Source: Xiphias gladius
Lineage: Eukaryota; Chordata; Actinopteri; Istiophoriformes; Xiphiidae
Length of the DNA: 64,000 nt
Assembly (NCBI RefSeq): GCF_016859285.1
Contig: NC_053418.1
Span: 2,138,001-2,202,000 of the forward strand
Direction: 5' to 3'
Shown: piece after piece, positions 34,523 to 55,529 of the stretch
Layout: every line of letters starts with the position of its first letter
How positions within the stretch are numbered: the stretch's first letter is position 1
The notes under the pieces: generated by a model
The model's input: the letters and a program-made list of their open reading frames with translations, nothing else
The model's database searches: none
Told to the model about the DNA's origin: nothing
Made by a program: the position numbers and the translations under genes

Positions 34523-35940
34523 GTTCTTCTGCGATGGAGTAAAATGTCCTTGCCCGAGGCTTTCTGTGTGTAAATGATCTGACACAGAAGAAACGGCAGC
34601 AACTTGATGAAACACAACTTTACAACAAACAACCAATCAATGTAAACAATTTCAAAAAATTCATTTTAAAAATACATTTGGTTCCTGTAGGGTTCCTTTA
34701 CAAGACTGGGGCCACAAGATGGAGGATCCGACATAGGAGATATTCTACTTCAGTGGAGCAAAATTCAAAAAAATTTGCGATTAATCGTATTATCTGGACC
34801 CAAATAACACGGAGTAAACCCGGGGCTTCGCCCGGTTGATAATCCAGCCTCGCAAAACATCCCGTACAGCCTAAAAAACCTCCCTCATCAGGACGGTGAC
34901 GTAAAGCCCATCAGATATCCCGGTTCTCCAGTTAAAATAATGTGGTAGGATCGTCCTAAGTCACCCTCAGTCTCATGGATAAGCCGTGAGATGATTGGTT
35001 CTCTGCCATAACGGTGCACAAATTAACCGCATTTACTGAAATCTGTTAAAAAAAAAAGTTAAAACAACATCATTACGATTTATACATTTCCATTCTTCCA
35101 AATGATAACCAGCGTCCTGTGTGTTATGGACAGATTCAGCTTGCTTTGTGGCCTTTGCTTATTATATTTATTTACAGTATTCATCCTTCAGTGGTGCAGT
35201 ACGTGTGCCGCCGTTTCTATGCATCACTGTGACAGGCTTCGCCCACTGCCTTGACCAAACAAATGAATCAATCAGTTTCTGATTACGAGTCTTCTTTTTT
35301 TCCTTCTCTCTTTTTTTTTTTTAATGTTACGGTTGAAGTGTCGGAGATGTCTCATGTATTTGTCAAGTCGTGCCCTCGCAGCGACATTCGCATATCGGTC
35401 TCCTCCGGACCGGCTGTTTTCCGTTCCGGCAGCAGCAGTGCATGGCACCGTGGTGAACTCGTGCACTAGAAATCCTGTGAGCGCTAGCGGTAATCCAAAA
35501 AAAAAAAAAAAAAAAAGCCATAGAAAAATCTAATATAGCCATAATAGTAAGAAAATATCTGTATTTTCAATGTAGCAAATCATATTCTGTGATACTGAGC
35601 TCTAATGATGTCAGTTCAATAAAGGAAGAGGAGGAGGACGAAGCTTTAAGATACGCTCCCTGATTTGGATTTAGTGCACCAAAAATAGTCCAAAAATATG
35701 TATTTTCCAGTTCCTTATCGATCATTTCAAACTCAGCACTTGGGGAGAGCTGGGGAACACCTTGGGGACCCGGAGGAAACTACTGGGCACTATATTAACT
35801 TCAGATACGGGACTTTGAAGAGCAACTTGGCTTTGAATGCCCTGAGGCAAAAATGAGCTGTGGCCGCCCACACTCTGTGCCACAAAATACGCAGCCTTGA
35901 GACACCATCTAAACTGAAATGATGAGGCCTTTTAAACTAG

Positions 35941-37001
35941 ACTTTAATTTGGAACGTTTTATTTCACGGGTCCTCTATTTTCCAGCTGATTTTCCTGGAA
36001 TCTCTCCTCATAATTTCCTAAAACTTAGCTGGTATCTAACTGTGAATTACACGGACATTTCCGAGAAAGGCCTCCGCAGTTTGGTGCTAATTGTAAGGGA
36101 AATGGAGAAAGTGTCAGTTGCTGCAGTTCTTAAGATACCGCTTGTTATATTCGAGCTTTCGAGAAAACGAAAAAAGGGAAATTATGCAGTAGGTAAGTGA
36201 AAAACAGTTCATAAACAGACGTCAGGGTCCTTCAGAGTTTCCTAGAGAGACCGACAGAAAGACTTAATTGTTGATTAGACAGTAAATGTTCCACACTGGG
36301 TCACTTTATTTGACAGGTCCGCTCTGTGGAAGCTGGGTAGGACTACGTTTAACTGCTGAGTCGCTGAAGTTTTAAAGCACGGGGTGGGTTTTTTCTTTAT
36401 TTTACAGGATCTGAGACGTAGATCTGCTTTGTGATCGGTAAAGTTTTTTCATTTAATTCACAGTTTCTGCTGCATATTGGTTGAACTGCGCGCTGACCTG
36501 TGGTTTTCAGCTGCACTGGAAATTCCTTAGTTTTGTGTTTCAGACTGATGAGGATCAACACCGTGCTTTACAACTTCAGCAACTCAGCAGTTAAACGTAG
36601 TCCTACCCAGCTTCCACAGAGCGGACCTGTAATATAAAGTGACCCAGTGTGGAACATTTACTGTCTAATCAACAATTAAGTCTTTCTGTCGGTCTCTCTA
36701 GGAAACTCTGAAGGACACTGACGTCTGTTTATGAACTGTTTTTCACTTACCTACTGCATAATTTCCCTTTTTTCGTTTTCTTGAAAGCTCGAATATAACA
36801 AGCGGTATCTTAAGAACTGCAGCAACTGACACTTTCTCCATTTCCCTTATAATTAGCACCAAACTACGGAGGCCTTTCTCAGAAATGGACTTAGACTTCA
36901 CAGATACATACAGGCTAGTTTTTAGGAAATTATGAGGAAAATGTCCAGGAAAATTAGCTGGAAAATACAGGTCCCGTAAAACAAAGCGTTACTTAAGTTT
37001 A
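35941..37001. repeat. Long inverted repeat (fold-back element), arms about 445 bp
   Basis: Left arm about 35941-36386, right arm about 36558-37001 in reverse complement, loop about 171 bp. The inner parts (about 36080-36384 and its partner) are nearly identical by eye, for example 'gtggaagctgggtaggacta' and its complement. The outer 100 or so bp of each arm are clearly more diverged. Fragments of the same family lie near 16015 and 26690. It sits between the convergent pkn3 and zdhhc12 3' ends. Confidence 0.85.
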
Positions 37002-39003
37002 AGTGGGGGGTGGTGTCCGTTGTTGCGGGGTAACTGTGGAGGTGGTGTGTGTGTGTCTGTGTGTGTGTGTTGCTACGGGTCTGAAAGCATTTTTGAGTAC
37101 GTAAAGAAGGTGCGTTCAAGCTGCAGGTTGCTCTTTAAACAAGTAAGACCCCTGTCCCGAAACCGCGAGGTCACGAGCTTCGACCTCCTGAAAGACCAGG
37201 TATGTTCACTCATGTCCACGTGTCCCGCGACGTGCCCCTGAGCAAGACGCTGAACCCTCCACTTGCTCTGGATAAGACAGTCAGCTAAATGAGTCAAATG
37301 TACCGGGACCACCGAGTGGCGTTGATTTAGCTGTTGTAGCACTTTAAGTTGATGCTGCTGAATATTACATGTTACTTATGTGTCACTACTGTATTTATGT
37401 ATGTATGTGAAGAATCCTGACCAGGAATGTCAGTGTGTACACATGTACTCTATAACAACATGCATATACAGTATCATCAGTGTTTTAATGTACCCTTGTT
37501 GTCAATAAATACAAAATGAACAAATACAGTAAAAAAAAAAACCAGAACATTTTTTGACTGTATCTCACATTCAAGTTCATTTTAACAGTAAAAAACATCT
37601 CTTGCATCAAAATATGACCAGTTACGGTAAATCAAACCACCGGACGACAACTGCAGCAGATGCACGGCAGAGGCCGTTAATGTCACAACGTGGGGTCGCC
37701 ACTCTCGCCAGTCAACAACGAAACCAACTAGAGAAGAGAAGGTGGCGACCAGACCTTTCCGTCGGGCGGAGGCGACGCGTCACTTGACGCCCTGCCCAAC
37801 ATTTATATTCACCGTGTAAACACGAGACAAGTGCTTCAGTGATTTATAACACACTATAATGTAGTTGCGATGTGTAATAATAATAATGTGTGTCTTCACT
37901 GGAGAACTTGTGATCGTTGACAAATACGGTTCATTAGTAAACACTTGATAAAAGGTCTTTACAGCTGCTTACAACTACCTCATATAGTGTGTTATAAACC
38001 ATCTATTAAAGTGGTTCCCAGCTGGAGCGGTTTCCTTTCTTTCTTTCAACAAAACAACCCAAAAATCCTGATTTTTTTAAAATCATTTCTGCTTTTGTGG
38101 ACCCAACTATCACCACATAGTATTAGTGGTCGGTCATGTTGCCTCGATTGTTGAGCCCCGTGATAATCGAGACATACTGCAGTCAGTAAGAATGTAATTG
38201 GAATTATTTATTAAAAAAAACAAAAACAAATTGATCCCAGTCTGGAGATTTAAAATAAATATTTAAGAATTATAGGTAAGATTTCAGTTGTGAAACCTTG
38301 TTAACAGTCAAGAGCCAATAATTAGTGCAATATGTAGATTCTTTGCCTTGTTTGCTTAGTACAGATTTATCTTTGTCTTTCGTCGCGACCATCTCGAGGC
38401 CAACGGCAGAAATACAGCGTCGGCCGGGGTGTTTGTGTCCTGCCAACAAAGAGCGCCGGAAGACGTCACACATAGCGTTGCAGCAAAAGCTGAGCCGGGT
38501 TTCACTTTTTTGATGCCCGGCGCAGCGTCGTTTTTAATGATGGCGCTAAATGAAAAGTTAAGGGAACGCCGGCGTCACTAATATTCATCCCGAGGGGGAC
38601 GTGAATGTCATTTCACTGAAAACCACAAATGAGCGCCTCGTGGCACCTCTGTGGGAAAAGTCGGGATCACAGACGTCATTAAGATTCACCCTCTGAGGAC
38701 CATGAGTGACAATGTGCTAATGCATCTGGAACATGCAGAGATAGTTCTGGACCGAAGTGGTGGTCGTCCAAAACCCAGGTACAGTACTTTCATCGGGCTT
38801 GAAAAGGACAACTGGCTTGAATGCAGTTCATTTGCTTAGTGTCTTCTGGTCCGTGTGTCCGCCGTACGAGTTGCAGGTATCAAACCATCATTTTATGGTC
38901 CAAAGTTGTTGGACTTTGGACCCTGCAGTCCATGTATCCATCGTAGCGAAATACAAAAAGTCGAGAGGATCCACAAGTTTGTCTGACACCAGTCTCAGTG
39001 AGT
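37002..39003. other. Intergenic, pkn3-zdhhc12 convergent side
   Basis: Holds a short GT tract (about 37048-37070), a fragment of the GGTAACACTTTA family (37830-38010) and unique sequence. A minus-strand AATAAA (TTTATT at 38207-38212) could end the zdhhc12 transcript, about 800 bp after its stop. Confidence 0.35.
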
Positions 39004-42000
39004 CTAGACTGGATTTGTGTTGCTTCTCTGGTAGACCTGCTCCCAGACCACCGTCCTGCAGATGCAGAAGAAATCCCACAGGTTGCAGAAGACCCCGCGG
39101 TCGAACGGGTTCTCCTCGTCTCCGCAGTTCTTCAGGTAGGAGATCCTGTGACGGGACATGAACTCCCAGGTGGTGCAGCTGATGGAGACCAGGTAGAGGT
39201 GGCAGCCCAGCAGCAGCACCACCACCACGGAGAAAACCCCGACGACGCCCAGCGCCGCCAGCAGGAACCCGTTCCCTCTGAACCACAGCTCCCATGTGAC
39301 GCTGGGTGAAATGCCAGACCTGAAAGAGTTACGCACTAACGTCAAGGAGAAATGCAACCGATGGGGAGGTGTGTTTTCAGCGTTGTTTTCTGCGCCGAGC
39401 AGTTCCTGGCAGGTGTGCGCCCTAAACTGTGGAACAGCCACCCTTGAGTTTATTTTGGATCCCTACCAGCTTTTACCGTAGTGGTTACCAATATCTCAGT
39501 TAAACTGCACCAAACTGTTGATCTTCTATTTTATTTTACTCTTTTAAATCCTATTTAAAAGAGTCTTTTTTTTTTATATTCTTTTGTGTTTCTTGAATCG
39601 CTCGTCTTAATGCCTCTTACGTCCCATGTAAAGCACTTTGAAAGTTGCTGTAAACGTTAATTTGCCTGTGGCTCTGCTGATGGAAGCTTAACCCAGCCAG
39701 TGACTTGATTTCTGCCCACGTCATTAGCCTTCAACTACACGGCTGCAGAATCGATCCCTACGCTGAGAGTGACCTGAACTTTGAAGCTTTGAAAGTGTAC
39801 TTGAGCAACACGTTGAAGCCCCCGTTTGTGAAATGCAAACAGAGGCTCGTTTTTCAATTTACCGGTGTTCTCAAAATCTCAGATGTCACCTAATTTTGGC
39901 CTAATGTGATCATTGTTTTTTGCTAAAATTACAAGGCAGACCGAGGCTGAGAGTGTCGGAGCGGTGCTCGGCAGACGTACAGAGCAACGTGAAGAGCCCA
40001 CAGCAGAGCCAGCAGCTGCACCAGCAGGTAGACGACGAACCAGCGGTGGTTCCTCTCTCCAACACAGTTCTCGATCCAGGGACAGTGGTGGTCGAAGCGA
40101 CGGACGCAGCGCTTGCACGTCTGACAGTGCTTTGCTCTCATTGGCTGCTGCATGGAAAAGAGAGGGAGAGAGGGAGAGAGGCGCCGTTTTAACTGGGAAA
40201 ACTGGGAAAACTGGAAGCTCTAGGCCTGTATTTATCAAACCGCTTAAAGCGAAAATTTAGACTTAAGTGAAATATGAAATTTAAAATCCTTCACTTCCAC
40301 TCCTACGCGTAAACCTACGAGTAAAAACTATTCATCAAAAATCTTTGGACTCCAGAGGCCTCTGCAGCCGGCTGAGAGAAGAAGGCCTCCTGGCTGACCG
40401 AGCCGAGCCCGCCTCTGCTCTCCGTCTGATAATAACAGCTTTAGTCTCTTATTTCACTGCATGGAAATGCGCTGGTGGCATTTTTAACGCCTTGAACCCT
40501 CAAATCGTAATGCGGTCTCCTAAAATAAGACGACGCACGAAGTAACAGTTTATAAAACAAGCCGTTCTCAAAAGAAAAACAAACGTGCTAAAAAACCTAC
40601 ATTTAAAAAGGACACGTGGAGAGAAGGCAAGATTTCTCTTTCTTTTCCACCCTGTTAAAACATGACTGATCGATGACGATACGCTGGTAAGATGTTCCAT
40701 CGCAGAGAGCATGTGTTGCCATTGTGCCTTTGCCAAAGCTGAATTACTGCTGCAAGTCGCTACCACGAGAGCATAATAAATACTCCAATCTAAATGAAAA
40801 CAGATCTAGAGAATATCACGCTAAGTGTTTTGAGAGCACCAACAGAAAAACTGAAATTCTGTTTCGGTTGGACAGGAAACAGAAGAGAAGCTGTAATTAG
40901 CGATATGTGACTGCGCGGTTGAGACGGCGTGTGTGTTTGTGACAAACTCGCGCTAAGATCCGGACGCCGATGAGCACAGCGAGAGCAGAAGTTGGCAGCC
41001 GCCAAGCAGCCGGTTACCTGCAGCAGGCAGTATCCGCAGCGCCGCAGCCGTGGGGTCGGGGCCTGCGGAATCATCGACTCCATTTCCTCGTCTGAACCCT
41101 GAACGCCCTGCGAGACACAGACCGATGTGGGTCACAGGCGTACACGAACAGATACGCACACACACAATGTATCCGCTGTGACCTTTACTTACAGGGATGA
41201 ATACACGGGACATTTCAGCATTACACCAAAGACTGAAACATTAATGATAAACACTCAACCAAACACAGTATATAAATAGAAATGGGGAGAACGAGCCCTG
41301 TTTTGAAATTTCAGATGATAACTTGCGAGACGTGAGGAAGACGCATCGTGCGTCAGCCAATTTATGGACGAGGAGGGAATTCTTCTTTCTCTGTTACACT
41401 GAAGGTGAAAAGGGGGCAGTTACACGCGACGTCACAAGTGTTGGAGACACAGTAAAGTGCTTCAACTAACACCAGGTTATTAGGTCCCCGTGGGTTGTTC
41501 GCTACTTTATCTTTGTAATTTCTCTCGAGGGGACGGGAAGCGACAGACGTTTGGTTAAAATACTGTAGCGAGTTAGAAAAAAAGCTTTCACGAGGAGCTG
41601 GGGGCAAGGCGGCACCACCGAAGGACCAGACATCCTCTCACTGGGACTCTATACGTTATTACATTATTAATGTGGCATTTCCTTTGCCAATAAAGATTTA
41701 AGTGATGGTAGGTTGTTACATGCCCATGCTATTGCATGTTTCAGTCCATTTGCTGAAAATGAAACACACCTGACATCACTACTGACCCTTTCTCTGCAGC
41801 ACAGTCCAGGTTTCCTGATGAATTCCCACCCTCTAGGCAGATTACCATTAATCTGGCTGCACTAAGAAAATCCACTTTCACAGAAGATGTTTCCTCACAG
41901 TGAATATCCTGTCTGATATTTTCGACTGACTATTGCATAGTCAGCTATTTTCATTATCAAGTAATCTGCTGATTATTTTTATTTCGATTAACTGACAAAT

Positions 42001-43713
42001 CAAAATTATCAACAACAAAAAAAGGCCCCAAGAGATTTTTCCAGAGCCGACCGTTAAATATTCAAAAGTCTCGGTTAGGCAAACAGGAAATCCTCCCATT
42101 TGAGAGGCTGAAATCAGAAGATTTGTCATTGATTCACTGCTTTTGCTTGAAAAATGACTGAAACGTTAATCTAATAACTGCATATTGTTTTTCTGTCTAT
42201 CAGCTGATCGATCAAACGACTAATTGTTTCAGATCTGAACCATGGTGGTGCAATACATGACCAAAAATACACTTTCATTTTTCAAGACATCTGTATCTGC
42301 GCGTTTGTAGTGGTGTGGGTTTTGTTGGTTCACGTTACCTTGACAGTGTCAGTAAGAACGAAGCCAGGGTCCATTAACGAAACCGCAAAGTATAACAGCA
42401 CCGACAGCACGACCAGGAGGAAGAACAGAACGGGCAGCAGCAGCTCTCCTCGCTCCTCACACTTCCGCAAATCTGCGCACACACACACACACACAATTTT
42501 ACTACTCAGCCCGTGAAAACAGTTGTACAATGTCCCCTCTCGCTCTGGAGCGAGTCCTCTAAAGTCTATATGAGTCTAATACATCATTTTCAAGTGAGAC
42601 CGTGACAAGCAGGCAGCATAAAAACATGGTTACAACCATAAATACATTTCTAACAATGCAGACCATAAATATTTTCCAGTTAAGGTGCATAAAGAGGTGG
42701 TGGGAAAAGTAGCCAGATCTTTTACTTTAGTAAAAGTGGCAATACAACAGTGTAGAAATACTAAATCTTGAAAATAAAATATTTAATTGACAGATTAATC
42801 CATAATGAAAATAATCCTTAGTTGCAGTTATTTAAATGAAACCATCTGAAAAGTTTAGAGGGGAATTCAGTCTTTAGTGGAACTGCGAACAACTTACAAT
42901 CTGTGACAATGGATGTAACCACATATTTTTTTTATCTTTTTTTTTTTTACTGTACAATCTTAATGTTAAAATCTTAATCTGAATTTGAGCCCGACGTTCA
43001 CTTAAAACTCCACGAGGCTGCTTATTTATTAGATTCAGTTTCAGCTGCATATTTGAGATTTAATTCCTCTTTAATTTGCTTCCTTGTCCCCCAATGGAAA
43101 TAAACATTTCTTCTCACGCCAGAAAACCAAAGATCATGTAAATGTAAGTACAGAAAAAGACGATACAAACTAATGGTGAAACAGTGGATGAAGCAGCTTC
43201 CACTGTGTGTTGTAGCTGCTCGAGGTGGAGCTACTTTTAACTAACTTATTGACACTTAGTTTAGTCCAGCCCCAGGGCCCAAAGGGCCCCAGCTGCTTTT
43301 TGAAAGGGGTCACAAAGGCATGAAAGGTTGGGAACCATTGGTTTAATCTTTTATAAAAGCTATTTGTAAGATTTTCGTGAATGTTTTTATGTAAAATATG
43401 AATCTGCGGAGTAACTAGTTGCTACAGCTGTGCAGTAAATAGTAGAATATTCCCTTCTCAAATGTAGTAGCATGAAATAAATGTATTCAAATGAAATACA
43501 AGTACTTCATAGTTGTAATTAAGTTAAGCACTAGTAACTTTCCGCCACTGGGCCCCGATGGTCTGTTTTCCCGGCGGCACTAAACAGGTAAAGGAAAAAA
43601 AAAGTTGGCCCAGTTTGAATGAACTTACCGGTGTCGTGCAGGAACAGTACGAGGGTTGTGACCCAGGTTAGCAGGGTGTGTGTAGCCCGAACCAGACACC
43701 CGGTCCGAAACAT
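39004..43713 (-). CDS. zdhhc12: Palmitoyltransferase ZDHHC12
   Basis: Five minus-strand exons, 43713-43629, 42472-42339, 41107-41018, 40147-39981 and 39319-39004, all GT-AG and in phase, give 263 residues (human 267). Four membrane segments: about 11-27, 38-61, 139-159 and one in exon 5 ('[20 protein letters not shown]'). The cysteine-rich domain spans residues 97-146, with 'CGYC', '[18 protein letters not shown]' (Asp122-His-His-Cys125; Cys125 is the acylated nucleophile) and 'NCVGERNH'. The TTxE-type motif is 'TTWEF', followed by the 'NPFDRG' motif. The enzyme S-acylates proteins in Golgi/ER membranes; substrates cannot be told from sequence. Start at 43713 matches the family N-terminus; an in-frame ATG at 43761 would add 16 residues. 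The paralogue (12a or 12b) is not determined. Confidence 0.96.
39390..39670 (+). mobile_element. L2-type LINE 3' fragment in zdhhc12 intron
   Basis: 'RPKLWNSHP' in one frame matches the end of L2 reverse transcriptase ORFs. It is followed by 'tgtaaagcactttgaaag' near 39629, the L2 3' UTR hallmark also seen at 21478. Confidence 0.5.
41925..42238 (+). repeat. GGGCTGCA-family repeat copy in zdhhc12 intron
   Basis: 'ctattttcattatcaagtaa', 'tctgctgattattttta' and a right end 'gactaattgtttcag' match the family pattern. Interior 'tgagaggctgaaatcagaag' resembles the other copies. Confidence 0.55.
42481..42495. repeat. Short CA repeat at exon boundary
   Basis: (CA)n immediately upstream (minus strand) of the zdhhc12 exon 2 acceptor. 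In the transcript it reads GU-rich right before the AG. Confidence 0.7.
42696..43550 (-). mobile_element. cagtggtgg-ended element in zdhhc12 intron 1
   Basis: Ends 'ggtggtgggaaaag' (left) and 'aactttccgccactg' (right), inverted. The interior block 42985-43270 is almost the same as 59085-59380 ('tggatgaagcagcttccact', 'gctcgaggtggagctacttt'), and 42835-42905 matches 1413-1490. It fills most of intron 1. Confidence 0.65.
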
Positions 43714-44204
43714 GCTCTGCACCGTTTTAATAATAATATTTAAAACACCTTTCATTAGCACCGCTGCTAACTGTTAGCTAGCTGCTTAGCCTCGTTAGCT
43801 GTCTCTTAAAAACATAGCAAGAGTGGTTATGAAAATAGAACAAACTTTTTGACTGTGCTATGAAATAATTGTAGGTTTTTGTAAAGTAACATTGTAGCTA
43901 GCGACGGTAGCAAACGCGTATTATTTGTTTCTTTCTGGTTTTATTTCGCCCACCCCGCGGTCGCCGCTTCTTTGTTTTGATACGGGAGGTCGCGTAGGAC
44001 AAACCGGGCGAACTGAACCCTGCGCGAAGAAGGTCAGACGCGTCACCGTGTCGAAAGTCCCGAGCCGACTGCACTTCGGTTGTTTCCGGCTAAACCGAAC
44101 CCGGTGAGACTACCCGCTGCTGCCCGCTTTGCACGAACCCCTCTTTACCAAAGTGTCTGTCGTGTCAGTAACACACGACCCGGACATTTTTGTTATTTAT
44201 TCTA
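43714..44204. promoter_or_regulatory. zdhhc12 upstream region
   Basis: Sequence immediately 5' of zdhhc12 with several CpGs (43960-44110). No TATA box is obvious. Nothing coding. Confidence 0.3.
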
Positions 44205-45102
44205 AAGCACAACGGGCAACCTTTTTATTTTTATTTTTATTTTATTTTAATTTTCATTTATCTTTTCTATCTTTTTATATCTTCTCTGCCCGGGCAACTT
44301 TTTTATTTTTATTTTTATTTTATTTTAATTTTCATTTATCTTTTCTATCTTTTTATATCTTCTCTGCCCGGGCAACTTTTTTATTTTTATTTTTATTTTA
44401 TTTTATTTTAATTTTCATTTATCTTTTCTATCTTTTTATCTCTTCTCTGCCCGGGCAACTTTTTTATTTTTATTTTATTTTATTTTATTTTAATTTTCAT
44501 TTATCTCTTCTCTGCCCGGGCAACTTTTTTATTTTTTTTATATTTTCATTTTCATTTATCTTTTCTATCTTTTTATCTCTTCTCTGCCCGGGCAACTTTT
44601 TTATTTTTATTTTTATTTTATTTTAATTTTCATTTATCTTTTCTATCTTTTTATCTCTCCTCTGCCCGGGCAACTTTTTTATTTTTATTTTATTTTATTT
44701 TAATTTTCATTTATCTTTTCTATCTTTTTATCTCTCCTCTGCCCGGGCAACTTTTTTATTTTTATTTTTATTTTATTTTAATTTTCATTTATCTTTTCTA
44801 TCTTTTTATCTCTCCTCTGCCCGGGCAACTTTTTTATTTTTATTTTATTTTAATTTTCATTTATCTTTTCTATCTTTTTATATCTTCTCTGCCCGGGCAA
44901 CTTTTTTATTTTATTTTAATTTTCATTTATCTTTTTTATCTTTTATATCTTCTCTGCCCGGCAACTTTTTTATTTTATTTTATTTTATTTTAATTTTCAT
45001 TCATCTTTTCTATCTTTTTATCTCTTCTCTGCCCGGGCAACTTTTTTATTTTATTTTAATTTTAATTTATCTTTTCTATCTTTTTATCTCTCCTCTGCGG
45101 GG
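44205..45102. repeat. Pyrimidine-rich minisatellite, about 12 units of 62-83 bp
   Basis: Each unit has CTGCCCGGGCAAC followed by T-rich 'ttttttatttttatttt', then 'aattttcatttatctttt', 'ctatctttttat' and 'ctcttctctg'. CCCGGGCAAC occurs near 44289, 44367, 44450, 44515, 44587, 44665, 44742, 44820, 44892 and 45032, with a variant at 44954. Length variation comes from the number of TATTT/TTTTA blocks. The plus strand is mostly T and C. A 165-codon Phe-rich open frame across it is a product of the repeat. Confidence 0.95.
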
Positions 45103-45843
45103 GGCGGTTCCCTTTTTTTCTTGGAAAAAAAATCTTCTTTTCCGGGTCAGTTGGAGATCTGCTCTCTCTATTTAATTAGTGTTTTTTTTTTTTTTTAAAA
45201 AAAAACTTTTCTAAGATTGAGTAAGAAACTAAGAGGGAAAGGGACGTCTGTGCAGTTAACTGACAATAAAAAAAAAAAAAAATTAAATACATTTAAAAAA
45301 GCACTCTCTACGACAACAGGTCTACGTGACCCAGTGCGCAGGAACAGTAGAACTGCTGTGAATCTATCGTGTTACCGCTAAATCCTCCTCTTTAGTGTAT
45401 GAATGTAGAAACCGGGGCCACTGTTAAAATGAACAGTTCGCTAAAATGTACATCTTTTTTTTTTTTTAATTTAAAAAAAAAATTACGCATCTTCTCACTT
45501 ACAGTTGCTGTTATCTATCCACGCAGACACTTCGTGGTTTTGCTTATCTAGGTTTTTCGCCAACACACCGGAGGCGAATTCCTCGAAACGGGACAATCTT
45601 CACAGAAGAATCATCAGAAGAATCATTAGACCTGTGAAACCATTCTGTGGACATTTTTTTTTTTTGCGCTTCCGCTTCTGCGCACCACAGAGGAAATTCC
45701 CTTTCACCGTGGTGCTCGAGTGGCCGGGCGTATTTTACGGCCGACCGGAAGCCGCCTCCGGCCGCTTTTTATCCGGTCGCGACACCCTGTAACATGCAGC
45801 TCGATTCTGTACAAAAAGGGAAGACGTCTGACAAGAGTTTGCA
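45103..45843. other. Spacer between minisatellite and slc25a25 3' UTR
   Basis: A and T runs at 45182-45206, 45268-45282 and 45455-45482, and a CpG-rich patch at about 45665-45790. No gene recognised. Confidence 0.35.
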
Positions 45844-47123
45844 TTTATTTGCATCAAAAGTGGTCCATTAAAACAACATTAAAACATATTCTTCACAAAA
45901 AGAATTAAATCCTAACAGCTGGCGTGGCATGACATTCATTCAGAGGCACCTCCAGCATTGATTAAAGTGCATTACGTTGCTCATCTTTTTCAGCCCTTGT
46001 TTTCTCTATAAATGTGGCGAGAAAAAAAAAAAAAAATGCATGTGCTCTTCTCTGAATTAAACAATAATCTGCCCTTAAACCTGAGGTGAACAGTTATACA
46101 TTTATACTTTTTTTTTTTCAGCATGGAAAAAAAAAATAAATAAATAAAACAACACTCATTAACAGACATAATCTGAAGCTGTTTGAGTAACAAAAACAAA
46201 ACAAAAACAAAACAAAAAAAGCTTTCTTGGTGCAACCTACCACCTGCTTTAATGAACAATTCACCAGACAACAAGAATTAGTGTTCGACAGCCACACGTT
46301 AAGGCTGATGTCCGGTGCCAGTTTCCCACCCTCAATTCAATCACACTGCATTTTAAAAAAACTTATCAAAAAAATCGCACATTTGGCTCTTCAGACGGGA
46401 AACAGGAACCGCTGTGAGCCTCCTCTCTCGCCTAGACAATAAAAACAATAAATACAGGATGGATGGAAATAAATACTCCGCAGTCATTCAGAAAAATCCT
46501 GTCATCGATCCATTCGCTCAAGGACGGAGGTGGAGAGAGATCAAACTCACGTGTGCAAAATCCTCCCATTCAGGGACACGATCATTTCCTCCTAAAGGCA
46601 GAACTGTAAAAGAATAAAACTTCTTAAAGAGCTTATTAATGCTGTATCTGCCTAGTACTTTGAATGGGAGGTTTTTGTTTTTTTTTTAGTTTAGTAGAGT
46701 TATTCAACACGAAAAAAAAAAAAAAAACTGTGCATGTGTTCAGGCACCAAAACACAAAATGGCTGGAGGCACAAAAACATTTGGTCCTGGATTTACAGTC
46801 ACTCATATTCCTCACGTTTCAGCTCTCCATGCGACTTCTCTTAAAACATAAATAGCAGCAGTCACAGTCACGACAACCTGAGCTCACAGAGTCCATATCC
46901 TCCACCTTGGCCTTTCCAACGTTCACTGTCTTTTCTCATCTTTCAATCAGCTGACATTCACAGAATGAGATAGCTCCACGAACCCCGGGAGGGGCCGTCA
47001 GGTCCCTGGGATTCCCTAGCATGAGCCGTAGGAGAGAGGGGCGGGTTGGGCGGTGGTTTGTTGGGGTGAGGGTCACCTGTCCCATTCAAGCTTTGAAGTC
47101 ACGTGACAAACAGAGGGCGAGTT
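45844..47123 (-). other. slc25a25: Probable 3' UTR of slc25a25
   Basis: From the stop codon to a minus-strand AATAAA (TTTATT on + at 45844-45849). It contains A-rich and T-rich runs (46021-46036, 46109-46119, 46712-46727). The transcript end is inferred only from the signal. Confidence 0.4.
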
Positions 47124-55189
<8,066 letters not shown>

Positions 55190-55529
55190 GCTGGCTCCGG
55201 AAAAGTTAAAAGACAAGTACAATAAATAAATAAATAGCACGCCAACGTGTCTCCCCTCCTCGGGACGGTACCGAAATGCCGCCGAAGAAACGCCGGTTTC
55301 TGAAAAATGCGAAGAGGCCGCGCCCCCTCCGCGGGCGTCACCGTGCTGTCAGAGCGACGTCATTTTACTACCGGTCGATCTCGGAGACCGGCCATTGACG
55401 GGCTCGGCTCGGCCCCGCCCCCCTCCGTGCGTAACGAAAGGGGGAGGATCGTCGACCAATCCCGTCCCTCCTTTCATTCAAACTGTGGCTGAGGCAGACA
55501 CGAGGGGGGCCGCTCGGCGGGACGTGTGC
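55190..55529 (-). promoter_or_regulatory. slc25a25 CpG-rich promoter region
   Basis: CpG-rich sequence immediately 5' of the slc25a25 start, with GGGCGG-like blocks and ATTGG (CCAAT on the opposite strand) patterns. No TATA box seen. Assigned from position and composition. Confidence 0.45.

Larger units (their letters stand above)
31464..35940. other. Downstream of pkn3: 3' UTR and repeats
   Basis: Contains the presumed pkn3 3' UTR (an ATTAAA occurs near 31662), a weak member of the GGGCTGCA repeat family near 31745-31990, and A/T runs. Open frames at 32757-33207 and 33391-33850 have no recognisable domain. Nothing else supported. Confidence 0.35.

Noticed and set aside
44129-44626. 165-codon Phe-rich open frame
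   Set aside because: It is a translation of the T-rich minisatellite; unit lengths change the frame elsewhere in the array and no splice context exists.
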